This document shows, piece by piece, positions 36,028-49,700 of a stretch of DNA of 64,000 nt. Within the stretch, counting starts at the first letter, position 1; every line of letters starts with the position of its first letter. Both the position numbers and the translations under genes were made by a program. Source of the DNA: Actinomortierella ambigua (lineage: Eukaryota; Mortierellomycota; Mortierellomycetes; Mortierellales; Mortierellaceae); assembly GCA_016098155.1 (NCBI GenBank), contig JAAAJB010000081.1, positions 1 to 64,000 on the forward strand, written 5' to 3'. Below the pieces are notes generated by a model. It did not search any database. It had not been told where the DNA came from and saw nothing but the letters and a program-made list of their open reading frames with translations.

Positions 36028-36737
36028 AAAAAAAAAAAAAAAAGGCAGTGACGACCACCTTCCTGTGAGGGATGTTTCGCGTCAATGCTCTGTTCAAAGC
36101 CTATCCATGCCTCGTTTTTTTTCGCCATAGTCCACTCGTCATCATTTTCCTTACGTGTTTTCGGATTTCCCCTCCTTCCATTGGGGCTGGGGACTGGGCC
36201 GAGAGCACTCTTGGCTATGATGGTACTGGACCTTCGCAGTCACTCGTATTGAAAACACAATTCATCCAACTCCCAACTAGAACCTCTGGACATCCACGAC
36301 ATTACATTGGAAGAGCCGCCTGACTACGACTTTTATTCCTCTCAGACAGCATGATAGGAAACGCCTAACAGTATCTACCCAAAGGAGATCTTTTGCAGAG
36401 GAGAAGAGAGGAGAGGGTGGGAGGCGCCTCGCCTACTACCTTCGACGGCCTGCACACAACACGCTGTCATAGCCCTTCACTAACCCCCCCCCACCCATAC
36501 GCACTTTTTTATTTCTTGGTTTGGAGCATTCTGGAGATGGGGAGGCTAGAGCATCAAGGTTGTTGCGAGTGTTCGGCGGTTAGTGGTTAGAGTCACCTCC
36601 AGTACTTTCTTGCTTCTGTAAACATAGAGGAGAGAAGTATGTGGGATGATGATGAACCTGAACCACGGACCGCCACATAACCTTGATAGTCTACCACTGA
36701 CCTTCTCCTTGGAGGCTGCCAGTCAAGACGACGATGG

Positions 36738-36756
36738 GTGTGTGTGTGTGTGTGTG
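36738..36756. repeat. (GT)n microsatellite
   Basis: About nine GT units in intergenic DNA. Confidence 0.9.
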
Positions 36757-37107
36757 CACCAAGGAATGGACAATAACCTCACCCATGCTTGGAAAAACAT
36801 GTCTGCTTTTTTTTCACACATGCGTGTCACGACGGTTGACAAACATTGCCACGCGTTTTTTTTTTTTTTTTTATTTATTTTTTTTGTTAAAACGTTTTTT
36901 GAGAGCCAGTCGGATTTACATATTGTTTGCGGTCAATAAAACAATGCCATTTATTATGTATGTTGATTGTGTGTGCGGTGTGTGTTGCAGGTGTTTGTTT
37001 TGCAAACAAAATAATAAAGGAAAGGAGAGGTGGTGGTGGAGGTGCGGATATGAATGGGGAAGGAGGGTGGGGAAAAAGATTTTTTTTTTTTGATCTCAAG
37101 CTCTCGC

Positions 37108-40100
37108 TCACTTCTCCTTGCTCTCCTTACTCTCCTTGCTCTCCCTCGCCTGCTTCACAAACTCGAGTCCATTCCGCCGCTGAAACTCTCGCAACGCCGC
37201 CTCGGCAAACGGCAAGATATCCTGCAACTCGTTTTGAAGTCCCAATGGGAACTGAAGTTTAGGCGTCGAATTCGATGACGAGGACGAAGAAGATCCAGAT
37301 GTTGATGCTGTTGCTGTTGTTGTTGCCACAAACCGCTCCGCCATACTCGTCTCCTTGCCCGACAAACAATATTTCGCAAACGCGTCCGGGAACGCTCGTT
37401 GCGCTGCCGAGAGCGTGAACCACATCTTGACCTCGTCCGACCGTTTGTTGATATGGTACCAGTCGGTCGTGCACTGCAACATCCGAGAGGCCAAACTGCG
37501 TGGGATCTGTACTTCCTTGTCCTTGTCCTCCTTCCGGTCCAGCTTAAAGTTGCTGTTGTTCGACATCGACGTCCGCAAGTTGAGCATGTGGTAGTTGTAC
37601 ACTTTGAAATAGACAAGGACTTCCAGCAATGCACTAGAAAAAAAAAGAAGAAATACATACGCGCACATGTTAGGAATTGAGTGCAAAGAGAAGTGTAAAC
37701 GTGAAGGGGTAAATATACACACACATGTATATATAATTCAACTTACCTAAGACCATCCAGGCCGGTGAGTTGGTTCGAACGGCATTGGTGCGTGACGGAC
37801 GAAGTAAACTGGCGAAGGGTCTCCCAGATGCCGATCGAGTCGTGGAGTGCCAAATCGGGGCGATCGGGGTTCGCCAACAGATGGTACTTGTCGTTGGCCA
37901 CATACGCGGCAATGAACTCCATGCTCGCCAAAAAGTACTGCACCGCACACAGCCGTGGATTGTCGCCGCTTGTGCGTGTAAAGTCAGCCATGTGCTTGTA
38001 GTCGGCACCTTCTGCCGTGCGACTATTTTTAAGAGGAGGAAAGAAGATAAAAGTCAACAAAAGTGTACATGTTGATCAGTACTGATGTTGATCAGCGAGA
38101 AGAGACAAAAGAGACAGAGTGAGAGAGAACAAAAAATAAAACTTACGTGGAAAAGATAGTAAAGTACTCGCTCATCTTCTTGCTCACATCCGGCGAGGGC
38201 GTTGGCTTGAGTCGCTTCTCAGAAGTGGGCTTGGCTGGGTCTTGATTCGCATTGGACGACTTGCTCTTGGCCGAGGTCGACGACGATGTCAATGCAGGGG
38301 AATCCGAGGCCAGCTTGGGCGTGTCCATGTTGTCCGATGCTGCCACAGCCCGCTTCTTTTGGTAGTCTGCCATGGAGATGGTGGTTTTCTTCAAAGAGGA
38401 CGCTGCCGCTGCTGACGATGCTGATGCCGATGCTGATGCTGCTGCCGAGGTTGGCGCCGTCGTCGATGCCGCTGCTGCTGAAGGAGCACTTGCTCCCCCA
38501 CCATTGACCGTAGCGGAGGATGTAGCCGCTTTGGAATCCTGTCCCAAAGACTTTGTCGTATCTGAGGCATTGCTTGACCCATCCTGCCGAACAGCCGCCT
38601 GCGAGGCGCGTCGTGCCTGTGATGTCAAAGTAGAAGAGCTCGGCCGACTGTCCTTATCCTTGTCCTTCTCTTTGTCCTTGTCTTTGTCCCTCTCCCGCTC
38701 CTTTTCCTTGTCGTTGCTTTCGTGCCTGGTATTGGCGCCTGATTTGTCCTGTGTGGTGGAAGCTGTCTGCGCACTTTTGCCAAAGTGGGTGTCGGAGCGG
38801 CTCTCATTCCGATGAGCTGGCACAGGAGATGTCGAACCACGTCCACCACCACCACCTCCTCCTCCTCGGCGATCCTTCTCCTTCCTACTCTCTCGAGAGT
38901 CCGCATAGTCCCTTGACCGGCCTCGCTTACGATCTCGACTCCAGTCCCGGTCGGGAGACCGACTCCGATCTCGGCCTGAGCGCTCACGACTCCTTCCGCG
39001 CCGATCACTGCGGTCCCGGCTGGTATCACGCGCTCGGCTATCTGCCTTTGTGGTCGTGTTGTTGTTGCGGCGCGAGGAAGAGCTGGTATTGTCGTCATAG
39101 TCACGGCGACTGGAAGTCGACTTGCTGTCGCGCTCGCCACCACCACCACCACCGCCACGTGCGGGAGGACTACCCCCTCGCCGATCGTAGCGCCCACTGC
39201 GCGCAGGAGACCGTGATCGGGTCCGGGACCGTGAACGAGAGTGTCCCCGAGAAGCGCCGCGACGGTCCTTGTTGGTAGGCCGGTCCTTGTAAGCAGCGGA
39301 TGTGGCAGCAGCTGCGGTGGCACTCGAGCCAGCGGCATCGCGAAGGTCAGCGCCGCCGGCAGCCCGACCGGTTGAGGAGGATGATTTCGAATCGCGATAG
39401 TCATCTCGTCCTGATCGGCGACTCGGAGAAGCAGGCGGCTGATCTTTGGAGCTGATCGTCGAGGATTTGAGGCGAGAGTCGTCTTTGGTGGTGTCGCGAC
39501 GACTGTTGTATCCCGTATCCCGATCCCGATCCCGATCCCGATCGCGCTCACGTTCACGTTCACGATCACGATCACGCTCCTTGTCCCTCTCCTTGTCCTT
39601 TGCATCATCCTTAGATCTGCTGCTGCCGCTGTCTTGCAGTTTTTGCCGGGAGGATTTGGCGTCTTCGTCACGATCGCGCAAGGAGCCCTTCTCCTTGGTC
39701 TCGCTCTCTCGTCGGCTATGAGTAGTCGTCGCCGCTCGAGATTTGTCGCTACCCTTGGAATCCTGCCGATCTCGGCTGTCCGTCGACGTATGTGACCGAT
39801 CGTGCTCGGCAAGTTCGCCTTCGTCTGCGCTATGATAGGAAGGCCTTCGGAGGCGATCCCTGGCCCGTTCTTCTGCGGGAGAGAGTGTGCGGTTGTCTGA
39901 GGGCCGATCGGTGGAACGTCGCTCTGGCTCATCATATTTTCTCCGCCGTGCCGCCTCCTGACTGTTTTCAAGAATGGAGTCACGCCTGTTCGAGGAGGAT
40001 GTCGATTCAAGGCCGCCCTTCTTTGTCTCTGCCGGTGAGATGGGTGGAGTGTCTCGTCGCCGCTTCCTGCTTGTCGACCAGTCGTCTTGGGAGAGGCCAG

Positions 40101-42997
40101 TACTGCGCTTGCGCCCCTTGTCCTCTTCAGAGTCATCCGACATACCTCCACCCCCGCGTCGTTGCTGCGGTGCTTTGCTATCACGGCCTCTCCGGCTCGA
40201 GGGTTTGCGACTCTCTGAATCCGAATCATCCGTGTCATAGCTCCGCCGCCGCTTCCGGGGGCTTTCCTTACTGCTGGTAGACACACGGGCCCGTCCTGAA
40301 GAGCTATCCGTCGTCGTCTTCTTCTTGGCCAATGCCATGCGCGATGATCTGACACTGTCGTCACGCTCCGACACCGTTCCTGCCATGGAGCGATCCATAT
40401 CCGAGTCGGAATCACTACCTCGGCGATCCCTGTGGCTTTTTGATTTTGATTTGGGCATGGATGTGGATGTGGATGTGGATGACTTTTTGGAGGCCGGTGC
40501 TGTCGTTGTCGATGTCGAGATGGATGCCGAAGACGAAGATGTCGACTTTTTCTTTGTGGACGCCTTTGCACGTTCGATGGCCCGAGGGAGCGACTTTAGT
40601 GCTGGAAGCATGGAGGAAGGAATGTTGATACGGACGACGACCGGGTTGGTGGAGAGGTTCATTTCACTGTGGTGTTGAGCTAAATCTGCCACTTGGTTCT
40701 TGCTGAGAAGGACACATTGACTTCCAGCAGACGATTTCCGTGCGCGTGTTGGGTTTTGTGGACTCTTTGGTGCCTCTGGTACTGTTTTGGATGGCCGTGA
40801 TGTTGAGGAGGGTCGCTTCCCACGGGGCGCTTCCTTGGGCAGCTTTGATTTCCCCCTAAAAAAAAAGAGTAGAGCATTGCCACACAAACAAAAGAAAAAA
40901 TAAAGAGTTGAGTAACCATGAGACACAGTTTCTGATTTTGAACAAACAGCAACCCACTTGTGGGAAAACAAAACAAAGTGGTATGAGGGATAAAGTACCC
41001 GACACTCTTGGATCCACGTCTGTTTGCCTCGACTTCGCTCATCATATCGCCACGGTCCGAATCTGAGGAGGCGCGATTCGAGTCTGTGAATGCGTCAGAG
41101 TCATCCGAGTCATCGTCGTCGCTGCTGACGCCAAGGTTGGCAGGCATATGCGGCACCTTGCCTGGCTGCTTGCCTCCGGTAAGCCTTCGGGCAGGTGGTG
41201 CGTCTTCTGTTGTGCCATTGGTATTACTGGATATGATGTTGTCCAAGGTGGTATTGGTATTGGAGGGTGCAGCTGTAGAAGACGATGCTGGTGGTGCTGG
41301 TGCTTGTGCTGGTGCAGATGCGACCGAAGCTTGTGCTAGAGAGGGTTCAGGCCACGTAGGAATGGAAGGGCTCATGATAGGAGGTAGATTGCGTATCATC
41401 TATTTGCATGTACATTTGGCCAAGCAAACAAAAAAGTGAAAGACCGTGTTAGTTTCATGGAGCGAGCGCATGGCGGGAGGGAGGGGAGAGGAGGGGGAGG
41501 CAAAGGATATTTTGTGTTGTTTGTGTGCTCCATGCTCAACAGATAATGATCTTAGGTTGCTGACGCTGACCATCTGTTGTTTGCTTTACCTCGATGCTCT
41601 TGCGGATCTCATCCAGGGGAGGTGTCGGAGGATTCTGCCAAGCCAGAAACGGAAGGATGGGTGAGTATGGACGAGAAGTGGACCCTGACCGAAGTGGTTC
41701 GAGCGAGCGTGCCTATGGTTTTGCTGTACCTGTTGGAAACGAGCCTTGTTTTTGTCGGTCGTGGAACCATTGGTCTCCTGGCCTGAGGAGGAGTGCCGCG
41801 CAGAGTCTCCTTTTCGACTGAAAAGAGAAAGGGAAAGGAAGGCAATTGTGATGTCGACGAGGCAGGGGAAGGGGTGGGTGGGTGGGTAGGGAAGAAGGAG
41901 GAGGAGGGAGAGGAAGGGGGGAGGGTGGAAGGGAAAGCGCGAAGCACGGAGAAGAATGTTGGTTAATATCAAACAGCTTGAACCAAGAAGAAAAACTAAA
42001 GAGTTGCTGCTGCGTACTGTCCAAGATGATCTCACTTGCGGTGCAGGGCAAGCAACACAGAGAGGGTGTTGTCGCTGGACACCGAAAGACCCGAGAACAA
42101 GGAGGTGAGGTGACTTTGGAAGCTATTGCCGAAACAGCAGAGGCAGCAGCAGAGGCAGCAGAAGTAGCAGCAGCATCTTCATCATCGTCATCACCATCTG
42201 AGAAAAGTGGGTAGGGGAATGCACGCTGGCCGTCTTTCCACTCTTTGTATCGCCATGCAATCGTGGCGCGCACCCCTTCCCCCCCCCTCCTCCCCTTTTT
42301 CTCAATCCATTCATCGGCGACGAGTAATCTTTATCTCCATTCGGCCACTCTTGTTTCAAAAGAGAGACGATGGGCCTGAGGCCCGGGCGAGTGGGATAGG
42401 GCGACAAAGAGAAAGAGAAAGACAAACAGAGGGTGACAAAGAGCGACAAAGAGAAAGAAAGAAAGGATAGCAGAACGAGAGGGAGAAAAGAGAGGCAAAG
42501 AGGCAGAGAAGAGAGATGCAGGTGCTTCGCCCGACAGTTTACCTGGCGTAAAGGCCATGCAGGAAGCCCGCATATTTCTCAGCAACTGGGGCAGGCATCG
42601 GGGGCACGACCCATTCCTTTTCACTTTGGCCCATGTTCCACACGCTTGAGTACCACGTTGACGGGTCACCAACCCGTGGTAAGAATGTCACATATTCTGG
42701 GCACGGGGTGGCCATATCTGGGCCTGGATGGGACTTGACCGCCAGCCAACGCTGACGGAACTCGATGACCTTGGCATCCAGGTCATCAAAGGGTTGTCCG
42801 GATGTGGGCGTATTAATAGAACTAGCAGGGGTGCTTGAGTTGGGCATTGAGCTTGGACTAGGCATCGACGGGCTAGGCAGCGCCCGAGAGGATGTTGTCG
42901 AACCTGCGGAACCTGCTTGACGTGCAGTAGCTGTTGTTGGAACTGTCGGTGCAAGAGTGTGTGGTGCGGTGACTGCAGCGGTACCCGCAATAGTCAT
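37108..42997 (-). CDS. RS-rich nuclear protein with AF4/FMR2 (AFF) C-terminal-homology-like domain
   Basis: Seven minus-strand exons, 42543-42997, 41730-41817, 41590-41634, 40999-41399, 38147-40855, 37747-38022 and 37108-37633, join without a frame break into 1499 residues. The first exon has a folded-looking block (FRQRWLAVKSHPGPDMATP, WYSSVWNMGQSEKEWVVPP). Exon 3 encodes NPPTPPLDEIRKSIE. Exons 4-5 are Ser/Pro-rich, then a long Arg/Ser and Arg-Asp/Glu dipeptide region, Ala/Ser runs and KEKDKDK blocks. The end (about residues 1225-1420) is helical: DYKHMADFTRTSGDNPRLCA, VQYFLASMEFIAAYV, ALLEVLVYFKVYNYHMLNLR, RMLQCTTDWYHINKRSDEVK. Its order and pattern resemble the AFF C-terminal domain (KHxAD, then YLEAAxSFIE), used by AFF1/AFF4 in super elongation complexes. 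That match is by eye. Tail is KES repeats. Confidence 0.65.
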
Positions 42998-45202
42998 TTT
43001 CTTTGTGTGTGCTCAAGATGGACAGAGGACAGTTACTGAAGGGTGGCGAGAAATGAGTGTTGACAAGTACAAATGGCGAGTGTGGGGGTGGTTGAGGGAC
43101 CGACTTTTTAACAACAGGTCAGACAGAAGAGTGTGTGTGTGTGTGGGGGGAGAGAGGAAGTGAGGCGACCAAGGGTAAGACGAGCAAACAGAACCCAAGT
43201 TAAATCGTGGCAATGGAGCCAATGGGGGTGAAGGTTCCGAGGAAGAAAATGAGAGGGAGCGGGAAGGAGCGACACAAGGGTATATATGCAATGGAGTAGT
43301 GTGGTGGGCAAGAGAGAAAGAGGGTGCGTACAGGAATGTGCGGATCGCAAAGACAAGTCGGAGAGACGAAAGTGGTGGACGCACTCACACACTTTGCCCC
43401 AGTTCTCTCAGTGACAAGAGAGAAGAAAGGGAAGAAGAAGAAGAAGTAGAGACCCAAAGAAGAGAAGAGGAAGCAAAGATAAAGAAAAGAAGAGGGCACT
43501 GCCCAACGAAGCAAGTCGGCAGGGGAGAGAAGAGGGGAGGGGGGAAAGAGCAGAAAGAGGCGGATTGAACCGACTGCACTGAGAGAGAAAGAGAGAAAGA
43601 GTGAGTGAGAGAGAGCAAGTTTGAGTGAAAGAAAAGAAAAAAAAAGGGAGGAGATCGAATTTGTGGGGCCAAATTCAGCACTTTGCGGGGGGAGGAGGGA
43701 GAGGGAGAGAGAGAGAGATAGAGAGAGCGAAAAGTGTGGATGTGTGTCAATGTGTGTAAATGTGTTGTGTTGCAGATGGGGTGTGGGAGTGTAGACGGTG
43801 GAAGTGGGGGAATGGACACTACCTGCAAAGAGAGATACAGAGAACGAGAGAGAGAGAGAGACAAAGACAGAGTGTGTGCGGTGGAGGGGTAGAGTGGCCA
43901 CTTGCTCTTCATCAATCATCATCCTCATCACCGATATCACCCTCTTCTTCCCTCCTCTTCCCTCCTCTTCCTTCTTTCTTCCCCCTTCTTCTTCTTCTTC
44001 TTCTTCTTCCCTCTTCTTCAATAGAAGAGAGTGGGATTGGATCATAACATCAATTCATTCCCAGGCAACATGTCATATCCACCACCTTCACCCCGCCTCC
44101 TCCTCCTCATCCTCCTCCATCCTCCCTCCCTTCCACATACACACGTTACTTTCTCTCCCGCTTCTGCACACACACCCCACATTGGTTTGTGTCTGGTGGT
44201 GACCTTGGGACTCTCTGAAGGGGTCGTGCGCTTTTCTCTTCTTTCAGAACGTACAAAGCTTGCAGCGAAAAAGAGCGTGTCACTCTATGAAAGAAAGAAA
44301 AAGAGTCAAGCATCGAGGTGCAGAGAACCAAAGGCAGCAGCCCTGCACAAACAGTATCCGGATCATGGATGGGTGTATTGATGGCTCTCTCTTTGACTCT
44401 CTCTCTCTCTCTCTCTCTCTCTATCCGCTCTTGAATGTCTATCCTTTGTGCAAAGAGGAATTGCTCCGAATTGGTGTGCAGTGGCTTCATTGGGAGTCCA
44501 TCCAGAGCGCAGGCGTTACATGGTTCCCAGAGGAGTGCTAAACGCCATGAGAAGAAAGGGAGAGACAGGCCGATAACTGGGGGCTGTATGTTTTTCCATT
44601 CGACCGCACTTTAGCCCCTGTTCGCATGGTTGCACACACGCGCACGCACATTCGTCGCACGCACAAGAAACCTGCAATAAGAATAAAAATAAGAATAAAT
44701 AAACATTTTTTTTTCCTCACAATCCCATTGCCCACCCTTTGTTTGGGCGCTTGCTGGCATCAAGAGTGTGAGAGTGTGAGTGTGAGTGATAGTTAGAGAG
44801 AAAGAGAGGGAGAGAGACAGAAAGAGAGATAGATAGATAGACAGAGAGAGAAGAGATAGGGATAGAGAGATGTGGAGAAACGCGGCCGAGAAGCTGCTTC
44901 TTCATGTCACCTGACCTAGCCACGTACAAAAATTGGTGGCTGAACGAAATGTTCTTTGAACCGAAGTAACAAAAAAAACGCGCTCGAACCACTCTCCCTT
45001 CTTTGCCACCATTGATTTCTGCAACCCGACACGACGGTGACATTGCATGACATGGCAAAGCCAGGCAAACAACCGCGTTCTATCAGGTACTCATCCGCCT
45101 ACATGATCATCATCCCGGTGAATTACAGGTGGACACTTCATTCTAACCATCCATGGCCCCCCTTTTTTTCGCTTACCTTGTTGTTTCGACACAATTAGGC
45201 CG
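42998..45202. other. Divergent intergenic region, AFF-like and kinesin-6 genes
   Basis: About 2.2 kb, mostly purine- or pyrimidine-rich simple sequence: GA repeats (43400-43735), CTT/TCC runs (43940-44030), a (CT)n tract (44399-44423) and GATA-type repeats (44826-44842). No supported gene. An ATTAG four bases before the kinesin ATG may be the acceptor of a leader intron. Confidence 0.6.
44399..44423. repeat. (CT)n microsatellite
   Basis: About twelve perfect CT units upstream of the kinesin gene. Confidence 0.9.
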
Positions 45203-46672
45203 ATGAAGCAGTTCAAGGTCGGCCCAGCACCCCAGCCTCTTACACCCTCCGCTCATTCCAACATCAAATTTAACAGCACTTCGCCACCTCTGAGTAGCAG
45301 AGGTGCGGCCGGCAGACCGCCTCAGCCTGGGGCCAAACCCTGGGGAAAAGCTACCCAGCCTAATCCACCCGAAATAGCCCGTCAGCATCATGGTCGACCC
45401 ACAGCCGCCGACAGCATCCCTGCGACTTCATTGACGAGGGTGCGCTCCGTCTTCTTGCCTCCAGCACGCCCTCGGCATTTTCATAGTCCCCGAGGAGGTG
45501 CGGTAGTCAAGCTTGCTCCAAAAGCATCAACTCCTCGGCCACGACCTGGACTTCCTCAATTCATTACACAGCCTGCTCGTCACACCACCCCATCATCTTC
45601 ATCCGCTTCTACTTCTTTTACAGCGAGGGTGGTATCCAAGTTACACACTCCGAAAAAGGCTCTATCTCAGTCCTCTCCTTCGTCTCTGTCGTCCTCCTCC
45701 GCCTCCTTTGGAGAGACTCGGCTATCCCTGAGCGACCTTTCTCTGCCCAACTCGCCCGCCATGTCCATCTCGTCCATCTCATCCGATGAGTCTCCCCAGG
45801 CTAAGCCGGCATCTTGTAACCAGTCACTGAATGTTCATATCAACCCGCTTGACAAATACCGTCCAGAGATGGAGCCTATCAAGGTGATACCCTATGATCT
45901 ACCCTTTTTTTATGTTCTCATGTATTTAGACATGTCCTCATATGCTGACCTACCCTGGTGTAAAACTTTCTCTGCCATCGACAGACCTACCTTCGCTTGC
46001 GTCCGTTGTTGGGGGATCAACTGTCAGCAAATCATGGGTACATCAACATCCTCAACGATACGGATATCGTGATGCAACCACCGGCCAACGTAAGTGCAGA
46101 ATGTCGCGTCAATCAGGTGTAGAATCATCATTGCATGGAGCAAAAGAGAGGAGGTGGAAGAGGTCCTCACCAGCTAGGCTTCACTATATCTATCAATCTT
46201 CGCAGGAGACACGGTTGCGGTCCAAGGAACCATCCAACTACAAGTTCACCAAGGTGTTTGGGCAGGCCACCACACAGGATACGGTGTTTGAGCAAGTAGG
46301 CTTGCCGCTTTTAACACCTGTCCTTCGTCAAGACCACTACAACACCCTCCTCTTTGCCTACGGTGTTAGCAACTCTGGAAAGACGTTTACGGTCCTGGGT
46401 ACAGAAGAGCACCCTGGTATTCTTCCACATGCACTCGGTGTTGTCTTCAAGTCGATCGAGGCTGCCGCAGGGGATTCCGATGAGGCAGCGCAATACTGTC
46501 CCATTGGCTTTCAGGATGTGGAACTCTGTGATCCATCCAGCCAACATGGCCTGTCAGCAGAGATGATGAGCCAAAGCGAGCCTGCCTGGGATGACAGCCA
46601 CCTTCAAGGCACTCATAGTAAGTCTGGGAGGAGGCGATGCATGCGATGCATAGATATGGACAAATCCTTACG

Positions 46673-46703
<31 letters not shown>

Positions 46704-49700
46704 CCCACAGTTGTTGAGCTTCCATCTGGAATGGACTTCGCTGTTTGGATGTCTATTGCCGAAATCTACACAGAAAAAATCTACGACCTACTGGCAGAGT
46801 CACCCACTACAGCATCGACCATGTCTGGCATCATGAGCCCTGTCAGTTCTGCGTCAGGTATGACGCCGCCGTCGTCATCCGACATGTTTGGCCGACCAGA
46901 ACTGCGCCGACCGACGCTATCACTGAAGACGGATCCCTCGAGCCATCACAAGTATATCCATGGTCTACGCGAGTTTCGTGTTCGAGATCTGCAGGAAGCC
47001 ATGGCTTTGGTGCGAGCAGGCCTGAAGCAGCGCCAAGTGTTTTCGACAATGCTGAATCAATCGTCCTCGCGGAGTCACTGCATCTTTACCATCAAGATCA
47101 TTAAGGTGCCCCAAGCTGGTTTGAGCGCGGAGGACGAAATCAAGAAAGGCAGGACATCTGTTAGCCGAATATCGATCGTCGATTTGGCAGGGTCAGAGCG
47201 TGTGCGCCATACCAATAACACGGGCCAGCGACTGAAGGAGGCCGGTAATATCAACAACAGCTTGATGGTCCTCGGTCAATGCATGGAGGTCTTGAGATTG
47301 AACCAGACGCGTCGTGGCAAGGTAAGAAGGGGAAAAGGCATCGGGCCTATCAAATTGGCAAGCAGTCCCATCTCACTCTGACATCTTTATTTTATTTTTT
47401 TCATCTATCCCTGATGTATGTTTGTAGACACCACAACTTGTTCCATTCCGCCACAGCAAACTGACAGAACTATTCCAAAGCACGCTGGAGGGTGGGACAC
47501 TTGAACGCTCCAACTGCCAGGCCGCGATGATCGTCAACGTCAATCCTTTTGAGACGAGTTTCGACGAAAACTCCCACGTCATGAAGTTTTCCTCGGTCGC
47601 TATGAATGTGGCCACACTCCGCCAGGCTGGGAGCCGTGAGGCTGGCAATTTCATCCGTCGCGTGGCCCCAAAGAAGGGGTCGAACAGCAACAGCAATACT
47701 CGTAGCGGCTGTAGGACGCTAGCCATCAGCCCTTCCCAGACGTCGTCTATCGCAGAGGAGGAAGAAGTCGAGGAGGAAGACCCCCATGTGGTACATCTGC
47801 TCAACCAAATCGAAGACCTGCGCGAGCGGTGGTTGGAGGCTGAGAATCGGTGCAGCGCCGTGGAGAGCGAGGTGCGAGAGGAGATGGCCGAGGAGATGGA
47901 GCGACGTCTTCAACGGATGGAGACCTTTTACAAAAACCAGCTCTGCGATGAGGCGTCCATGAATGAGACCAAGATTGGGCGCAAGATGGATCTCCTGACG
48001 CGGGCGAAGAACAGCGAGGAGGCCACAGTTGTGTCAGGGCTTCAGTCTCAGATTCAACACTTGGAAGAGACGGCCAACAGCTACCAGCGCGAGGCCGAGC
48101 GCGTCTTGCACTCGCTAGCACAAGCCGAGCAACGCTACCAGGAGCAGGCAAGGGTTGTCGAGGCATTGGAGAGGCAGTTGTCTCATTGGACTACGTGGCT
48201 CCAAGCTGCTCCTTGTGCAGCGACGATAGCCTCGAGCACGCCACCCCCACCACCCAAGGCAGTAGTGATTCGACAAGGCGACCATCATGGACAACACGCA
48301 AGTGCGGGTGCAGTGACAAGAAATGAGCTCCTGTTAATCCGACCTGCTACCCAAGAGCCTTCAATGTTGAATACGGACCGCGCTCCTCCAGAGGTAACGA
48401 TGGCCGCGTGCGTCGCCACCGATGCTGCGTCGACGCACGACCTCGCTGCCCACAGCCAAGAAGAGCAAGTCTTGGACGAACCGAAAGACGAAGTGGCACA
48501 ATCAGTAGAAGAGCGATCAAGGCAAGATCAGTTGGATCCAGCATCGGTGATATCAGCCGTAGAGATGGACAAGGAACAACACCAACGAGAGGAAGAAACG
48601 ATTGTGGAGAACCCCACTCCATTGCTTCATGCTTCCATTCCATGCAAGCCGGACACCATGGACAATATCGTGTCCTCCAACAGGCGCACCAGCTCATCTG
48701 ACCTACCACACCCTACAGCAAGCACTGCTACCAGCATGGATGGCTCGTTTGTTGACGCACCTGATGCCTCCGTGACGCACGAGCTAGAACAGTCCGAGCA
48801 GGAGCCTGAGGGAATGGAGGAGGACCGAGAAGTAGTGGACGAAGAGGAGGAGGAGGACAAAGAGGAGGACAAAGATGAGGTGAACGGAGAAGAGGTGGAC
48901 GAAGGAGAGGTGGACGAAGAAGAGGTGGACGAAGGAGACCATACCGACATTGCTGAAGAGGATGACAGCAAGCAAGTAGGAGATATGCTGGAGGCGGTTC
49001 ATGACGAGGAGCAGGATGAGGATGAGGATGAGATTGAGGCATCTGTCTTGCCACCTCATTCGCCCGCTGCCGAAAGTGCGGAGGAAGACAACAAGCCTTC
49101 TTCACCAGCTCCACCTCCCACTGAGAGCATAGACGACAACTTTGCGTTAGCCTCGGCACCTCACTCCTCCGACGATAATTACGCCTCAGCATTGGCACCT
49201 CACTCCCCCGATAGCAGTTACGTGTCTACCTCGGCACCTCACTCTCCCAACGGCAGTTACGCGTCTGCCTCGGCACCTCACTCTCCCAGGGACAATTACG
49301 CGTCAGCATTGGCACCCCACTCCCCCGATCGCAGCTACGCGTCTACCTCAGCACCTCGCGCCCCCGATAGCAGTTACGCGTCTGCCTCGGAACCTCACTC
49401 CCCCGAGGACAATTACGCCTCAGCCTTACCACCCGACTCCCTTGCCGACGAGAGCATGCAAGGCGACTACGCGCTTTCTTCACCGCCTCATTATCCTCCT
49501 ACTGAGAGTATGGGCGACATCAACATGCCTCCCTCCCAACCCCATCTTCTTGTTGCCGAAAGCGTGGAGGACTCTGAATCTGCGGCATCCCCCCGACGCT
49601 TGTCTACGCCAGAGGACCATGGCCACGCTTCCAAGAAGACCCGTTTGGACGAAGGCATCGCCGTGGTCACACAGTGGCATGCCGCTGAAGAGGCTGAGGA

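Larger units (their letters stand above)
35912..37107. other. Convergent intergenic region with assembly gap
   Basis: About 1.2 kb between facing 3' ends. It contains an A run then a C run (about 35948-36001), the 10-N gap, and a GT microsatellite (36738-36756). No supported gene. Confidence 0.6.

Noticed and set aside
38625..40571. 648-codon ORF in another frame of the AFF-like gene
   Set aside because: It lies wholly inside the large exon, and its Arg/Ile/Ala-rich composition is the frame-shifted reading of RS/RD codons.
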